The position numbers and the translations under genes are program-made. DNA of 64,000 nucleotides from Anabaena sp. 4-3 (GTDB lineage Bacteria; Cyanobacteriota; Cyanobacteriia; Cyanobacteriales; Nostocaceae), in NCBI RefSeq assembly GCF_001597745.1, contig NZ_LUHJ01000026.1:394809-458808 (forward strand). The letters are read 5' to 3'. Below are positions 17,902-27,262 of this stretch, in pieces. Position 1 is the stretch's first letter; each line of letters opens with the position of its first letter. The notes beneath the pieces were generated by a model, which saw nothing but the letters and a program-made list of their open reading frames with translations, was not told where the DNA came from and ran no database searches.

Positions 17902-19026
17902 ATGATTGCGAACATAATTGATTCCCCAATGATTTATCACTGTTCTCAAACAGATATTAGAGGCGGTGGCGGTATTGAAACTTACGTGGCTTCTTTAGTA
18001 TCGGCTCAACTTCCAGGGGTAAGCGATCGCACTATTACGTCTTTAAAAACAGTAGATCAAAAGCAGTTCAAGTTACTGCATATTCACGACCCGGATATGT
18101 TAGTTGATTGGCGGCAAGAATGTCCAGCAATTTTGACTTTGCATAATCACTCTATTTACTGTCCCAGTGGTACACAATATCTAGCAGATAGGGGTAGAGT
18201 GTGCGATCGCGCCATGCACCCTTTAGGATGTGCTTGGGGTCATCTAGTCGATGGCTGTGGTAGTCGCAGACCACAAAATATTCTCCAAGACTGGCGAAAC
18301 ACATCTCAGGTGCTAGAAGCCCTCAAAAAATTACCTATTCCGGTAATTGCTAATAGTGATTATGTCCGTCAGCAAGTCATTAGTAGTGGTATACCACCGG
18401 AACGGGTAATAACATTGCGCTGTGGTGTCCAACCACCCAAAACTGAGACTGCACCTTTGAGTCAAGACATCCATCAACAGCAGCGCATTTTATTTGTCGG
18501 TCGGATTGTTCCGTACAAAGGCATTGAATGGCTAATTAAAGCCTTAGTGAAAACTCACCCAAGTATCCATTTAGATATTGCTGGTGATGGTTGGGGTAAG
18601 CCGAGTATGGAACGTTTAGCAGCGAAAATGGGGTTAAGCGATCGCATTACTTGGCATGGTTGGTGTAGTGGCGAAAAATTAGCCGCACTGTATCAACAAT
18701 GTTTGGCTGTGGTTTTTCCCAGTTTGTGGCCGGAACCGGCTGGTTTAGTCACACTGGAAGCCTATAGCCATTATCGACCCGTAATAGCCAGTGCAGTCGG
18801 AGGAATTCCAGAACATCTGCGAGATGGTGAAACAGGTATTTTAGTTCCACTCAATGATGTGCAGAAGTTAGCCAATGCCATCAATGAACTAGCATCAAAT
18901 TATCTCAAATGTCGGCTTATGGGTCAACAAGGTCAGGCTTGGTTCCAGGAAGAATTTACACTTGATGTGCATGTGCAACGACTCGAAAAAATTTATGCCA
19001 GAACTATTGCTGAATTTCAACCTTAA
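17902..19026 (+). CDS. Family 4 glycosyltransferase
   Basis: The ATG lies 2 bases after the preceding stop and its ribosome binding site (AAGGA) overlaps that stop. GGGGIETYVASL near the N-terminus and LFVGRIVPYKGIEWL, IAGDGWGKPSMERLA and PEPAGLVTLEAYSHYRPVIASAVGGIPE in the C-terminal half are standard GT4 donor-site features. Five or more cysteines in residues 85-120 (CPS...CDR...GCAWG...GCGS) are unusual and might bind metal. A sugar-adding step in the envelope polysaccharide repeat is the likely role. Confidence 0.88.
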   Translation: MIANIIDSPMIYHCSQTDIRGGGGIETYVASLVSAQLPGVSDRTITSLKTVDQKQFKLLHIHDPDMLVDWRQECPAILTLHNHSIYCPSGTQYLADRGRVCDRAMHPLGCAWGHLVDGCGSRRPQNILQDWRNTSQVLEALKKLPIPVIANSDYVRQQVISSGIPPERVITLRCGVQPPKTETAPLSQDIHQQQRILFVGRIVPYKGIEWLIKALVKTHPSIHLDIAGDGWGKPSMERLAAKMGLSDRITWHGWCSGEKLAALYQQCLAVVFPSLWPEPAGLVTLEAYSHYRPVIASAVGGIPEHLRDGETGILVPLNDVQKLANAINELASNYLKCRLMGQQGQAWFQEEFTLDVHVQRLEKIYARTIAEFQP

Positions 19027-19066
19027 ATTCTGAATCTGAACCAATTTCGCCAGCCTAATCACAATT

Positions 19067-20053
19067 ATGAATCATCTTAATTCTTCAGAACCTCTGGTTA
19101 GTGTAATTATCCCCACGTATAACAGAGCAGAATATTTAAAACAGGCGATCGCCAGCGCAGTTAAACAAACCTATCACAACATTGAAATTATCGTTTCTGA
19201 TAATTGCAGCCCCGAAAGTCCCCAAGCAATTGTCGAATCCTTTCAAGACTCGCGGATTAAATTTTGGCGACATCCAGAAAATATGGGGATGTTGCCCAAT
19301 CAAATGAACGCCTTCAAAATGGCACAAGGTAAATATGTCGCTAGCCTCCATGATGATGATATTTGGCATGAGGATTTTTTAGCCAAGTTAATACCACATT
19401 TAGAAGCAGATTCTCAGTTGATTTTAGGTTTTTGCGACCAGTATATTATTGATAGCAAAAGTCAAATTAATCACGAAAAAACAGAAGTATATACTCGTGA
19501 TTATCAGAGAGATAAATTAGCCGAAGGAGCTTACCAAAATTTTGTCAAAATAGGCTTAATTGACAAAAGTATCCCCACAGCTTCAGCTTGTGTCATTCGC
19601 AATCATCTGATTGATTGGGATAGTATTCCCCCAGAAGTTGGCGGAATGTGGGACTTATATTTAACTTATCTATGTTGTATATCAGGTTATGGAGTTTACT
19701 ATTATCCCGAAAGATTAACCCTATATCGTGAGCATGAACAAACTGATACTCAACTCAGTGGTAGTAGAAATGCTCAGGCAAAAATTCGTAAAGCTCAGAG
19801 CGAAATTTTCTGTTACAAAATCTTCATGGAAGATATGCGTTTAAAAGAATTTCGTTCCTACTTTCAACAAAAGTGGTTGGAAGCTCATACAACTTTAGGA
19901 ATTGGTTTATTACGTAATCAACAAACAACAGCAGCACGTTCCTATCTTTGGCAAGCATTCACGCAACAAAAATTTAATTTACGGACTTTCGTAGCATTAA
20001 GTTTGAGTTTTACTCCACGAACTTTAGCTAATCCCCTGTTGGGAGTGAAGTAA
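19067..20053 (+). CDS. Family 2 glycosyltransferase
   Basis: VSVIIPTYNRAEYLKQAI at the N-terminus, VSDNCSPES, and the DxD region SLHDDDIW near residue 100 are diagnostic of GT2 inverting enzymes. The later GGMWDLYLTYLCCISGYGVYYYPERL matches the acceptor side of rhamnosyl- or related transferases. At 328 residues it has no clear membrane segment. It is followed by a heptamer repeat array and then another transferase gene on the same strand. Confidence 0.88.
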   Translation: MNHLNSSEPLVSVIIPTYNRAEYLKQAIASAVKQTYHNIEIIVSDNCSPESPQAIVESFQDSRIKFWRHPENMGMLPNQMNAFKMAQGKYVASLHDDDIWHEDFLAKLIPHLEADSQLILGFCDQYIIDSKSQINHEKTEVYTRDYQRDKLAEGAYQNFVKIGLIDKSIPTASACVIRNHLIDWDSIPPEVGGMWDLYLTYLCCISGYGVYYYPERLTLYREHEQTDTQLSGSRNAQAKIRKAQSEIFCYKIFMEDMRLKEFRSYFQQKWLEAHTTLGIGLLRNQQTTAARSYLWQAFTQQKFNLRTFVALSLSFTPRTLANPLLGVK

Positions 20054-20082
20054 GTAGGGAGGTAGGGGAGCAGGGGAGAAAA

Positions 20083-20136
20083 ACTAATGACTAATGACTA
20101 ATAACTAATGACTAATAACTAATGACTAATAACTAA
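20083..20136. repeat. heptamer array (TAATGAC/TAATAAC)
   Basis: About seven and a half direct copies of a 7-base unit, alternating ACTAATG and ACTAATA. The array ends about 12 bases before the next start codon, so it occupies the 5' leader of that gene. Confidence 0.85.
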
Positions 20137-20148
20137 GGACTATAATAG

Positions 20149-21351
20149 ATGAAAATCTGTATTGTGACCCATAAAGTTAGAAAAGGTGATGGTCAAGGTA
20201 GAGTCAATTATGAAGTTGTGAAAGAGGCTCTACGTCAGGGGCATCACCTCACATTATTAGCTAGTGAGATTGCACCGGAATTAGCAGAAAATCAAGCTAT
20301 AAATTGGGTGAAAATTCCGGTTGATGGCTATCCGACGGAATTTATTCGCAATTTCATTTTTGCTCAAAAAAGTGCTGATTGGTTGCGAAAAAATCGCGCT
20401 AATTTTGACTTAATAAAAGTAAATGGAGCGATTACAAAAGCTACAGCCGATGTGAATGCTGTGCATTTTGTGCATAGTTCTTGGTTGCGATCGCCTGTGC
20501 ATATTTCCCGTGTGCGTCGAGACTTGTATGGTGCGTACCAGTGGCTATACACAGCCCTAAATGCCCATTGGGAAAAACAAGCTTTCCAAAGAGCCAAAAT
20601 TGTCGTCGCCGTCTCGGAGAAAGTCGCCCAAGAATTAGTCGAAATTGGTGTACCCCGTTCCCGAATCCGGGTAATTGTCAATGGCGTGGATTTACAAGAA
20701 TTTGCGCCCGGTGTAGCCAACCGTCAACAATTAGGGCTACCAGAAAACGTCACCTTAGCGTTATTTGCCGGAGATATCCGTACACCCCGGAAAAACTTAG
20801 ATAGCGTGCTGCAAGCTTTAGTCAAAGTTCCCGACTTACATCTAGCTGTAGTCGGAAATCCCGAAGGTAGCCCCTTTCCTGAGTTAGCAGCAAGTTTGGG
20901 GTTAAGCGATCGCGTTCATTTCGTCGGCTATCGTCGTGATATCGCCGATATTATGCGAACCGTCGATTTATTCGTGTTTCCTTCTCGATACGAAGCCTGC
21001 ACCTTGGTATTGTTAGAAGCACTCGCCTCTGGATTACCCGTAATTACCGCCACCGCCACCGGGGGAGCAGAATTAGTCACCCCAGAGTGCGGCGTAGTTT
21101 TACCCGACTCAGATGATACTGACGCTTTAGCAACCGCCTTGTTGTCAATGGTGAGCGATCGCCAGCGTAGGCAACAAATGAGTCAAGCCGCTAGGACTTT
21201 AGCCGAAAAGTACAGTTGGCAGACTATGGCACAAACCTATATGGATCTATTTGAGGAGTTCATTAGCCATGCAGAACACAGTTCTTATCCCCACCTATCG
21301 CCGTCCTCTCGATCTATCACGTTGCCTTACGGCACTACAAGCGCAAACTAA
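20149..21351 (+). CDS. Family 4 glycosyltransferase
   Basis: A 400-residue GT4 enzyme. The N-terminal half has VTHKVRKGDGQGRVNYEVV and VHFVHSSWLRSPVH; the donor half has LFAGDIRTPRKNLDSVL, LAVVGNPEGSPF and VFPSRYEACTLVLLEALASGLPVITATATGGAEL. The last 83 bases overlap the start of the next gene in another frame. The C-terminal 25 residues (YPHLSPSSRSITLPYG) look unconstrained and may exist only because of this overlap. Confidence 0.88.
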   Translation: MKICIVTHKVRKGDGQGRVNYEVVKEALRQGHHLTLLASEIAPELAENQAINWVKIPVDGYPTEFIRNFIFAQKSADWLRKNRANFDLIKVNGAITKATADVNAVHFVHSSWLRSPVHISRVRRDLYGAYQWLYTALNAHWEKQAFQRAKIVVAVSEKVAQELVEIGVPRSRIRVIVNGVDLQEFAPGVANRQQLGLPENVTLALFAGDIRTPRKNLDSVLQALVKVPDLHLAVVGNPEGSPFPELAASLGLSDRVHFVGYRRDIADIMRTVDLFVFPSRYEACTLVLLEALASGLPVITATATGGAELVTPECGVVLPDSDDTDALATALLSMVSDRQRRQQMSQAARTLAEKYSWQTMAQTYMDLFEEFISHAEHSSYPHLSPSSRSITLPYGTTSAN

Positions 21352-22234
21352 ACCAGCCAACCAAATAATAGTAGTTGTCCGCGACACAGATACAGAAACA
21401 AGGCAATTCCTCGCCAACTTCGATCCTCAACACCTACCACTACAAACCGTCACAGTCACACAACCAGGGGTAGTTGCCGCCCTCAACGCTGGCATGGCAG
21501 CAGTCACAGGTGATATAGTTTCCATCACCGATGACGATGCCGCCCCCCGTCCTGATTGGTTAGCAAGTATCAACGCCCATTTTCTCAAAGATACTGCTGT
21601 CGTTGGCGTTGGTGGTCGTGACTGGATTCACCAAGGCAACCAAATATTAGACGCATCCCGCCCAATAGTCGGACAATTGCAGTGGTTTGGACGAGTCATT
21701 GGCAACCATCACCTAGGAGTAGGAGAACCCCGCGAAGTCGATATTCTCAAAGGCGTAAACATGAGTTTTCGCACCCAAGCCATCGGAGAATTACATTTTG
21801 ATCAACGGATGCGAGGCACAGGCGCACAAGTACATTTTGAAATGGCCTTCACCCTAGCCTTAAAACGTGCAGGTGGAAAAATAATTTACGATCCCCAAAT
21901 TGCCGTAGATCACTATCCAGCCCAAAGATTTGACGAAGACCAACGTCATAATTTTAACGCGATCGCCCAAATAAACCTAGTCCATAACGAAACCCTCATC
22001 CTATTAGAACATCTCCCACCCCTACGCCGTACCATCTTCCTATTGTGGGCAATCATCATAGGTACAAGAGACTGCTACGGCTTCCTCCAATGGCTGAGAT
22101 TCTTCCCCAGCCAAAGCCAACTAGCAACCCGCAAACTCATAGCCTCACTACAAGGACGTTGGCAAGCCTATCAACAATTCCAAACCCAAAACCCACTCAA
22201 ACCGCCCCTAACACAACTACAAAACTCAAACTAA
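21269..22234 (+). CDS. Family 2 glycosyltransferase, overlapping the previous gene
   Basis: ATG at 21269 is chosen because GAGGAG lies 10 bases before it; the upstream in-frame TTG at 21251 has no such signal. MQNTVLIPTYRRPLDL, SITDDDAAPRPDWL (DxD) and NMSFRTQAIG are GT2 motifs. The gene begins 83 bases inside the preceding gene, which implies translational coupling. A hydrophobic segment near residue 260 (TIFLLWAIIIG) could anchor it. It belongs to the same polysaccharide cluster. Confidence 0.87.
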   Translation: MQNTVLIPTYRRPLDLSRCLTALQAQTKPANQIIVVVRDTDTETRQFLANFDPQHLPLQTVTVTQPGVVAALNAGMAAVTGDIVSITDDDAAPRPDWLASINAHFLKDTAVVGVGGRDWIHQGNQILDASRPIVGQLQWFGRVIGNHHLGVGEPREVDILKGVNMSFRTQAIGELHFDQRMRGTGAQVHFEMAFTLALKRAGGKIIYDPQIAVDHYPAQRFDEDQRHNFNAIAQINLVHNETLILLEHLPPLRRTIFLLWAIIIGTRDCYGFLQWLRFFPSQSQLATRKLIASLQGRWQAYQQFQTQNPLKPPLTQLQNSN

Positions 22235-22235
22235 T

Positions 22236-22312
22236 TTTGTAGGCGCAAGCCTTCCCGCAGGCTATGCGTGAATTTTGAATTTTGAATGAGAGAATTTTGA
22301 ATTTTGAATTAA
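22236..22312. repeat. palindromic fragment plus TTTTGAATTT array
   Basis: GTAGGCGCAAGCCTTCCCGC is followed by copies of TTTTGAATTTTGAAT and a second array. The same array type occurs at about 40423-40486 and, inverted as TTCAAAATTCAAAA, at 53245 and 61503. Confidence 0.75.
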
Positions 22313-22355
22313 CATTAGCGTGCCTCTGCGTTTAAAAAAATTGTAGGAAATACCA

Positions 22356-23792
22356 GTGATTTCTCAACAAATACTCTTTAACACCTTTTCAAACCAAAAA
22401 TTTTCACCCAAACAGCGATCGCTAGAAGGTTGGCTAGTCATCCTCGGCTTTATACTACTAACAACAACTTGCTATTTTGCCGGTGCTGCTAGCCTACTCC
22501 GGATAATTTATCCAGCCACAGCTTTTGTTGTAGCGATATTTTTATACTTGCGCCATCCCATCCTGTATATCGGCTTCAACTGGTGGATTTGGTTTCTCAC
22601 CGCCTTTGCCACCCGGCTAGTTGACTATCGCATCGGTTGGGATCCCACCCGCCAAATGATGGTAGCACCCTATTTAGTATCATTTGTCAGCATTGCTACC
22701 TTCATCAAATACTTACCCAGTGCAGCCCGCCAGGGAGGCTTACCCTTTATTCTCCCCGCCTTGGGTGTATTTTATGCCTTTCTAGTAGGATTAATTTTTA
22801 ATGCACCGCTTCCCGTAGCCAGGGGCTTTTTAGATTGGGTTAGTCCCATCATTTTCGCCTTTCATTTGTTTGTCAACTGGCGAGACTACCCCAGCTATCG
22901 CCAAAATATGCAACGAGTATTTTTCTGGTGCGTATTACTCACAGGGGCTTACGGCGTGTATCAATTTGTAGTAGCTCCAGAGTGGGATCGTTATTGGCTA
23001 ATAGAATCAAAACTTTACACCAGTTCCGGCTCACCTGAACCCTTTGGGATGCGGGTATGGAGTACAATGCACTCTGTTGGCCCCTATGCAGCCGTCTTAC
23101 AAGCTGGCTTATTGTTAATGTTTACCAGCACTCAAGGGGCGTTAACTTTTCCAGCGTCCGCCTTTGGTTATTTATCATTCCTACTTACCCAAGCACGTAG
23201 CAACTGGGGAGGTTGGCTACTGGGGGTAGTGATGATTTTCATATCAGTAAAAACGCGGATTCAAATGCGTTTAATCGCCATCATTTTGATGATGGCAATC
23301 TGCGTTGTACCCTTGACAACTATCGAGCCAATTTCTGAAGTTGTGGCTGAACGGATGGAAAGTTTTACCAATCTGGAACAAGATACTAGCTTTAGAGATA
23401 GATCAGGGAACTATGACAGAAACTTGAATCTTGCCTTAACTAATGGACTGGGTAACGGTTTAGGAAATATTTGGAAAGTCAACGAAGAAACAGGACAAAT
23501 CGAAGTATTTGTAGTTGACAGTGGAATTTTAGATATGTTTTTCACCTTGGGATGGTTTGGAACAATCCCATATTTAGGCGGATTAATCTTATTACTTTAC
23601 AACGTTTGTAGCTATAGTGAAGCCCGGTTTGATAGTTTTGTCAGTGCTGCCCGTGCTATTGGTATAAGTTTTTGCGCCCAGCTAATTATCAGTAGTGGAA
23701 TGCTGAGTATCATGGGGATGATTTTGTGGGGATTTTTAGCGATGGCAATGGCAGCCCACAAGTATTACAAGCAGCAAGGAATTAGTTATTAG
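22356..23792 (+). CDS. Multi-pass membrane protein, O-antigen ligase/polymerase-like
   Basis: GTG start with AGGAAA 8 bases upstream; no in-frame ATG exists until far inside. About ten to twelve hydrophobic segments alternate with short loops. The large hydrophilic stretch near 350-390 (MESFTNLEQDTSFRDRSG) matches the periplasmic loop of the O-antigen ligase (WaaL/Wzy) superfamily. The likely role is polymerising or transferring lipid-linked repeat units at the outer face of the plasma membrane. It is the last gene of the island, and its stop codon is embedded in a heptamer repeat array. Confidence 0.8.
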   Translation: MISQQILFNTFSNQKFSPKQRSLEGWLVILGFILLTTTCYFAGAASLLRIIYPATAFVVAIFLYLRHPILYIGFNWWIWFLTAFATRLVDYRIGWDPTRQMMVAPYLVSFVSIATFIKYLPSAARQGGLPFILPALGVFYAFLVGLIFNAPLPVARGFLDWVSPIIFAFHLFVNWRDYPSYRQNMQRVFFWCVLLTGAYGVYQFVVAPEWDRYWLIESKLYTSSGSPEPFGMRVWSTMHSVGPYAAVLQAGLLLMFTSTQGALTFPASAFGYLSFLLTQARSNWGGWLLGVVMIFISVKTRIQMRLIAIILMMAICVVPLTTIEPISEVVAERMESFTNLEQDTSFRDRSGNYDRNLNLALTNGLGNGLGNIWKVNEETGQIEVFVVDSGILDMFFTLGWFGTIPYLGGLILLLYNVCSYSEARFDSFVSAARAIGISFCAQLIISSGMLSIMGMILWGFLAMAMAAHKYYKQQGISY

Positions 23793-23820
23793 TCATTAGT
23801 CATTAGTCATTAGTCATTAG
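23784..23820. repeat. TAGTCAT heptamer array covering a stop codon
   Basis: Five copies of a 7-base unit begin at the 3' end of the polymerase-like gene, so its TAG stop at 23790-23792 is the first unit. Confidence 0.8.
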
Positions 23821-23913
23821 CTTCCTTCTCCTCCGCTTCCCCTACTCCCCCAACTGTACTGGTGCATCTGAAATTGGTACAATTCAGGGTGCAAGAGAGG
23901 AGAACATTCACAG

Positions 23914-24648
23914 ATGGTAGCTACCCATACGGATTTAAATATTGCTGCTCTAGAGGCAGAATACAGTCAGAAATCACCAAGGGAAATTCTCAAGTTTGCC
24001 TTGGATACTTTTAACAACATGGCAATTTCCTTCAGTGGTGCTGAGGATGTTGTTCTCATTGATATTGCTTCCAAGATTACCAAAGATTTCCGTGTGTTTA
24101 CCCTTGACACAGGACGCTTGCACCCAGAAACATATCAGTTATTGGATCAAGTTAGAAAACATTATGGTATCAAATTAGAAGTAATGTTCCCTGATACGGC
24201 AGAAGTTCAAGCTTTGGTAGAAGAAAAGGGAATGTTTAGCTTCTACGAAGATGGTCATAAAGAATGCTGTGCAGTTCGCAAAGTTAAGCCCCTGCGCCGC
24301 AAACTTAACACCCTTGATGCTTGGGTAACAGGACAACGCAAAGACCAAAGTCCCAGCACCCGCAACCATATTCCTGTAATTGAACTTGATACTGCCTTCT
24401 CTACAGAAGACCATCAATTAATTAAGTTTAACCCCTTAGCCAACTGGTCTTCTGCTCAAGTGTGGGAATATATCCGCGCTTTAGATGTACCTTACAACAA
24501 ATTACACGAGCGCGGTTTTATCAGCATTGGTTGCGAACCCTGCACCAGACCTGTTTTACCCAACCAGCACGAACGGGAAGGCCGTTGGTGGTGGGAAGAG
24601 TCTACCGCTAAGGAGTGCGGTTTACACGCAGGTAATTTGCAAAAATAG
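23914..24648 (+). CDS. cysH: Assimilatory adenylylsulfate (APS) reductase, [4Fe-4S] type
   Basis: Reduces activated sulfate to sulfite for cysteine synthesis. The PP-loop-like [11 protein letters not shown] binds the nucleotide. Two cysteine pairs, Cys118-Cys119 (KECCAVRK) and Cys207/Cys210 (GCEPC), mark the iron-sulfur form, which normally uses APS rather than PAPS. Cys235 in KECGLH near the C-terminus is the catalytic cysteine that forms the sulfite adduct. The length of 244 residues is normal. It stands alone, with a hairpin between it and the converging minus-strand genes. It is probably not functionally tied to the polysaccharide island. Confidence 0.93.
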   Translation: MVATHTDLNIAALEAEYSQKSPREILKFALDTFNNMAISFSGAEDVVLIDIASKITKDFRVFTLDTGRLHPETYQLLDQVRKHYGIKLEVMFPDTAEVQALVEEKGMFSFYEDGHKECCAVRKVKPLRRKLNTLDAWVTGQRKDQSPSTRNHIPVIELDTAFSTEDHQLIKFNPLANWSSAQVWEYIRALDVPYNKLHERGFISIGCEPCTRPVLPNQHEREGRWWWEESTAKECGLHAGNLQK

Positions 24649-24662
24649 TTAAGTAGTAGGTG

Positions 24663-24691
24663 AGGTGCGTTAAGTTTTGACTAGCGCACCT
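24663..24691. terminator. hairpin between convergent genes
   Basis: A 7-bp stem (AGGTGCG with CGCACCT) around a 15-base loop lies between the stops of cysH and the minus-strand DOMON-like gene. It may end transcripts from both sides; there is no strong T-run. Confidence 0.45.
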
Positions 24692-24703
24692 GAATTTATC
24701 AGG

Positions 24704-25243
24704 TCACAACTCAATCATAAAACTATCTCGTAAATGAAAATCAGCATCTACACCTTTATGAGTTAATGCCCAGTAGGTTAGATGACTGTTTTGTTGTTTA
24801 ATGACAGTGGTAATTGCTACTTCAATGGGTTGGTTTTCTGAGATGATTGGATTCAAATCAACATTCAAAGTCAGCACTAAACTATCTGATTGATTCTGCA
24901 CACTCAACGGCAGCACACTAAAAGCTGTTTCTTGTTGCATTCCTTGGCGATAGTTATCAAAGTGATAGATGTTCCAATGTCTAGCCGGGGAAAGGTTAAA
25001 TTCCCAATAACTTTGAGAATTTTTCACACCCAAAAAAAACTCAAAGCAGGTATTTTCCCATAGTTCATGTTTTCGCTTTGGTGTGTCTGCGGGTGGAGGA
25101 ATGATAATTTTTTCTAAGTCGCCTGTTAGTTGGTAGGTGATGGTGAGTTGATTTTGATGACGGTTGATGTTACCTGTGATTTTGACATCAGGTAAAGATT
25201 CCCCAGAGGGGAATGGTTGTAAAGTAAATGTTTGTTGGTTCAT
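24704..25243 (-). CDS. DOMON-like domain protein
   Basis: The 179 residues are almost all beta-strand-like. KRKHELWENTCFEFFLGV, YWEFNLSPARHWNIYHFDNYR and ALTHKGVDADFHLRDSF match a DOMON-like fold used in other proteins for sugar or haem binding. No signal peptide is seen, so it is probably cytoplasmic. Its ATG overlaps the TGA of the upstream kinase-like gene (ATGA), which points to co-translation and a shared job. The ligand is unknown. Confidence 0.65.
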   Translation of the reverse strand: MNQQTFTLQPFPSGESLPDVKITGNINRHQNQLTITYQLTGDLEKIIIPPPADTPKRKHELWENTCFEFFLGVKNSQSYWEFNLSPARHWNIYHFDNYRQGMQQETAFSVLPLSVQNQSDSLVLTLNVDLNPIISENQPIEVAITTVIKQQNSHLTYWALTHKGVDADFHLRDSFMIEL

Positions 25244-26358
25244 TTCATGTCTTGAATAATTTGGCGAATCTGAGTTTCTTGAGATTCTATACTTTCGGTA
25301 AGCTTAAACTGTACAATTGCTCTGGCTAAGTTATGTTCTGGATGCTTGACTTTAAAGTAGACATTCCCGGCTAAATAATCCGCAAAAAACCGCAACCCTA
25401 ACTCAAAGGCTATCAGGCGAATAGCATCATACATATATGTGTAATCGTTCTCAGTCAAAAACGCTTGAGCTACGGAAAGATAACCTCGTAATATTCCCTG
25501 ACATAAATCTGTATCAAAATAGACATTATTCCAGTCTGCTGTTTCTTCCCCAGCCGGATTACAACCAGAACGCAAACAGTCACCAATGTCGTAATGTACT
25601 AACCCCGGCTTTACTGTGTCTAGGTCGATGACACTGACGGCTTTGTGAGTGCTGGTGTCAAACATAACATTATTAATTTTGGGGTCGCCGTGCATTAACC
25701 GCAGAGGTAGTATACCCTGAGCTTTGGCATTTTCTAGGATATGTGCAAAGGTGGCGCGATCGCTCACAAACTGTAGGCAATAATTTACTTCTGGGGAGGG
25801 TTGCGGTGTAGTCGTCGCCAAAACTTCTTGATAATGGCGCAGGTAAAGCGGTGTGATGTGAAAACCTTCCAGGGTATCGGCTAATTTTTCCGGTGGTAAG
25901 TCGCTAATTAAGTTGTGAAACATCCCCAAAGCGTAGCCAATTTCTTGCGCCTGTTCTACACTTTGCATGGTGTCGAAAGACTGCGACCCAGCAATAAAGC
26001 TAATTCCTCGCCAAAAGTTGCCCTCAGCATCAATATAATAGTCTTGAGCTTGCTGTGTTGATAAAACGCGGGGTACTTCCCAACGACGGTCTAAGGGGGT
26101 ATGTTGTAGTCTTTGGCGTACATGGTCTGTGAAAGTACGCATATTCTGCATAATCAGTTGGGGTTGGCGGAATACCTGCGTGTTGATGCGTTGCAGGATA
26201 AAATGCTGTTCCCCAGGAGCATCAAGAGTGACTAAGAAAGTATCATTTATATTACCACTGCCAAAACCGCGAACATCCACAACTTGACTCTCAAGCGTGA
26301 ATTGTTGAGCGATCGCCACCAGATTTCCTATACCATGAGTCCTGATAACTGTTGTCAT
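25240..26358 (-). CDS. Aminoglycoside phosphotransferase-fold sugar kinase-like protein
   Basis: The catalytic loop MHGDPKINNVMF and the metal-binding VIDLDTV are the two signatures of the APH/choline kinase fold. The overall sequence (372 residues, FILQRINTQVFRQP near the N-terminus) resembles N-acetylhexosamine 1-kinase rather than antibiotic-resistance enzymes. It likely phosphorylates a sugar or small metabolite in the cytoplasm. The 4-base overlap with the DOMON-like gene suggests a functional pair. A nearby AGE-family epimerase would fit amino-sugar recycling, but this is inference. Confidence 0.78.
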   Translation of the reverse strand: MTTVIRTHGIGNLVAIAQQFTLESQVVDVRGFGSGNINDTFLVTLDAPGEQHFILQRINTQVFRQPQLIMQNMRTFTDHVRQRLQHTPLDRRWEVPRVLSTQQAQDYYIDAEGNFWRGISFIAGSQSFDTMQSVEQAQEIGYALGMFHNLISDLPPEKLADTLEGFHITPLYLRHYQEVLATTTPQPSPEVNYCLQFVSDRATFAHILENAKAQGILPLRLMHGDPKINNVMFDTSTHKAVSVIDLDTVKPGLVHYDIGDCLRSGCNPAGEETADWNNVYFDTDLCQGILRGYLSVAQAFLTENDYTYMYDAIRLIAFELGLRFFADYLAGNVYFKVKHPEHNLARAIVQFKLTESIESQETQIRQIIQDMK

Positions 26359-26465
26359 ATTGGTTTTTACTCCCCACAGATGAATTGCACAAAGGCAATA
26401 GGAAATTATAGTAGCTTAAGTTTTCCGCCCAGTATATATATAAGTGTTGCAAAGAATGCGATCGC

Positions 26466-26810
26466 TTATTCACCACGGCGACAAATCAAGTTAGCATAGT
26501 TGAGTTCATCAGGATTTCGACGGAACAAATCGAGGATGTCGGAAACCGCAGAAAAATCATGTTGGCAAATTTGTTTGCCTTGAGCATCATACACCCGCAC
26601 ATAACCAGATTGATCGTCCTCCTGTCCAGGCATAGCAATCAATGCTGGAATTGCATAAACCACCGCTTGATACTTACTATCAGGGTTAGTATATCGCTTG
26701 CGTTCATAAGCTAAGGGATGATGCGCCCCTCCTATCAGCCACAAAATATAGACTACTAATGCAACACCTCCAGCCAAGACTAAAAGCTGCGGTTTCCTTG
26801 AGTTTTGCAT
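26466..26810 (-). CDS. Small membrane-anchored protein of unknown function
   Basis: ATG at 26810 (MQNSRKPQ) is preferred; the longer frame to 26867 would overlap the upstream gene. One membrane helix lies at about residues 8-27 (LLVLAGGVALVVYILWLIG), followed by a soluble part with YQAVVYAIPALIAMPGQ and YVRVYDAQGKQICQHDFSAVSDI. The C-terminus has two cysteines. I do not recognise the family. It follows another small membrane protein gene by 5 bases, so both are probably one transcript. Confidence 0.65.
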   Translation of the reverse strand: MQNSRKPQLLVLAGGVALVVYILWLIGGAHHPLAYERKRYTNPDSKYQAVVYAIPALIAMPGQEDDQSGYVRVYDAQGKQICQHDFSAVSDILDLFRRNPDELNYANLICRRGE

Positions 26811-26815
26811 GATAA

Positions 26816-27184
26816 TTAGTTTCTCATGTTCCCTTTGCTGATCAGAAACAGAGAACCGGGTAGCCAAAATCCGAAAATCAAACCTAAGCGGGAAGTAATC
26901 GCTAGCCAGTTGAGACTACGATTGTGGAACATATCATATATCGAATAAACGCACGAAGCCACACCAACTAAACCAACCACCCGTAAACTAATAGCGTGAC
27001 TTTGGGGAAACCAACAGGCGATCGCAAATACAAAGCACAATCCTACAAGAACTGTTGTACCAATGATAAATTCTACTTGTTTATCCGGTGGTCTGGTAGC
27101 AAATACACCAGGAGATTGCATCAACAGCGAAATTCCCCCCAGCATTGATAAAACTCCCAGCACTTTCCAAAAAGTTTTACTCAC
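26816..27184 (-). CDS. Small multi-pass membrane protein of unknown function
   Basis: GTG start with a clear AAGGAGAA site 6 bases upstream on the minus strand. The 122 residues form four hydrophobic segments, with little soluble sequence. No enzyme motif is visible. The immediate spacing to the downstream membrane protein suggests the two work together. Confidence 0.65.
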   Translation of the reverse strand: MSKTFWKVLGVLSMLGGISLLMQSPGVFATRPPDKQVEFIIGTTVLVGLCFVFAIACWFPQSHAISLRVVGLVGVASCVYSIYDMFHNRSLNWLAITSRLGLIFGFWLPGSLFLISKGNMRN

Positions 27185-27262
27185 AATTACTTCTCCTTTG
27201 GTGATGATTTTATACCACCTAGTGGGATAAGCTATTTTAGTACAAGTGAGGAGATTAGCGAT

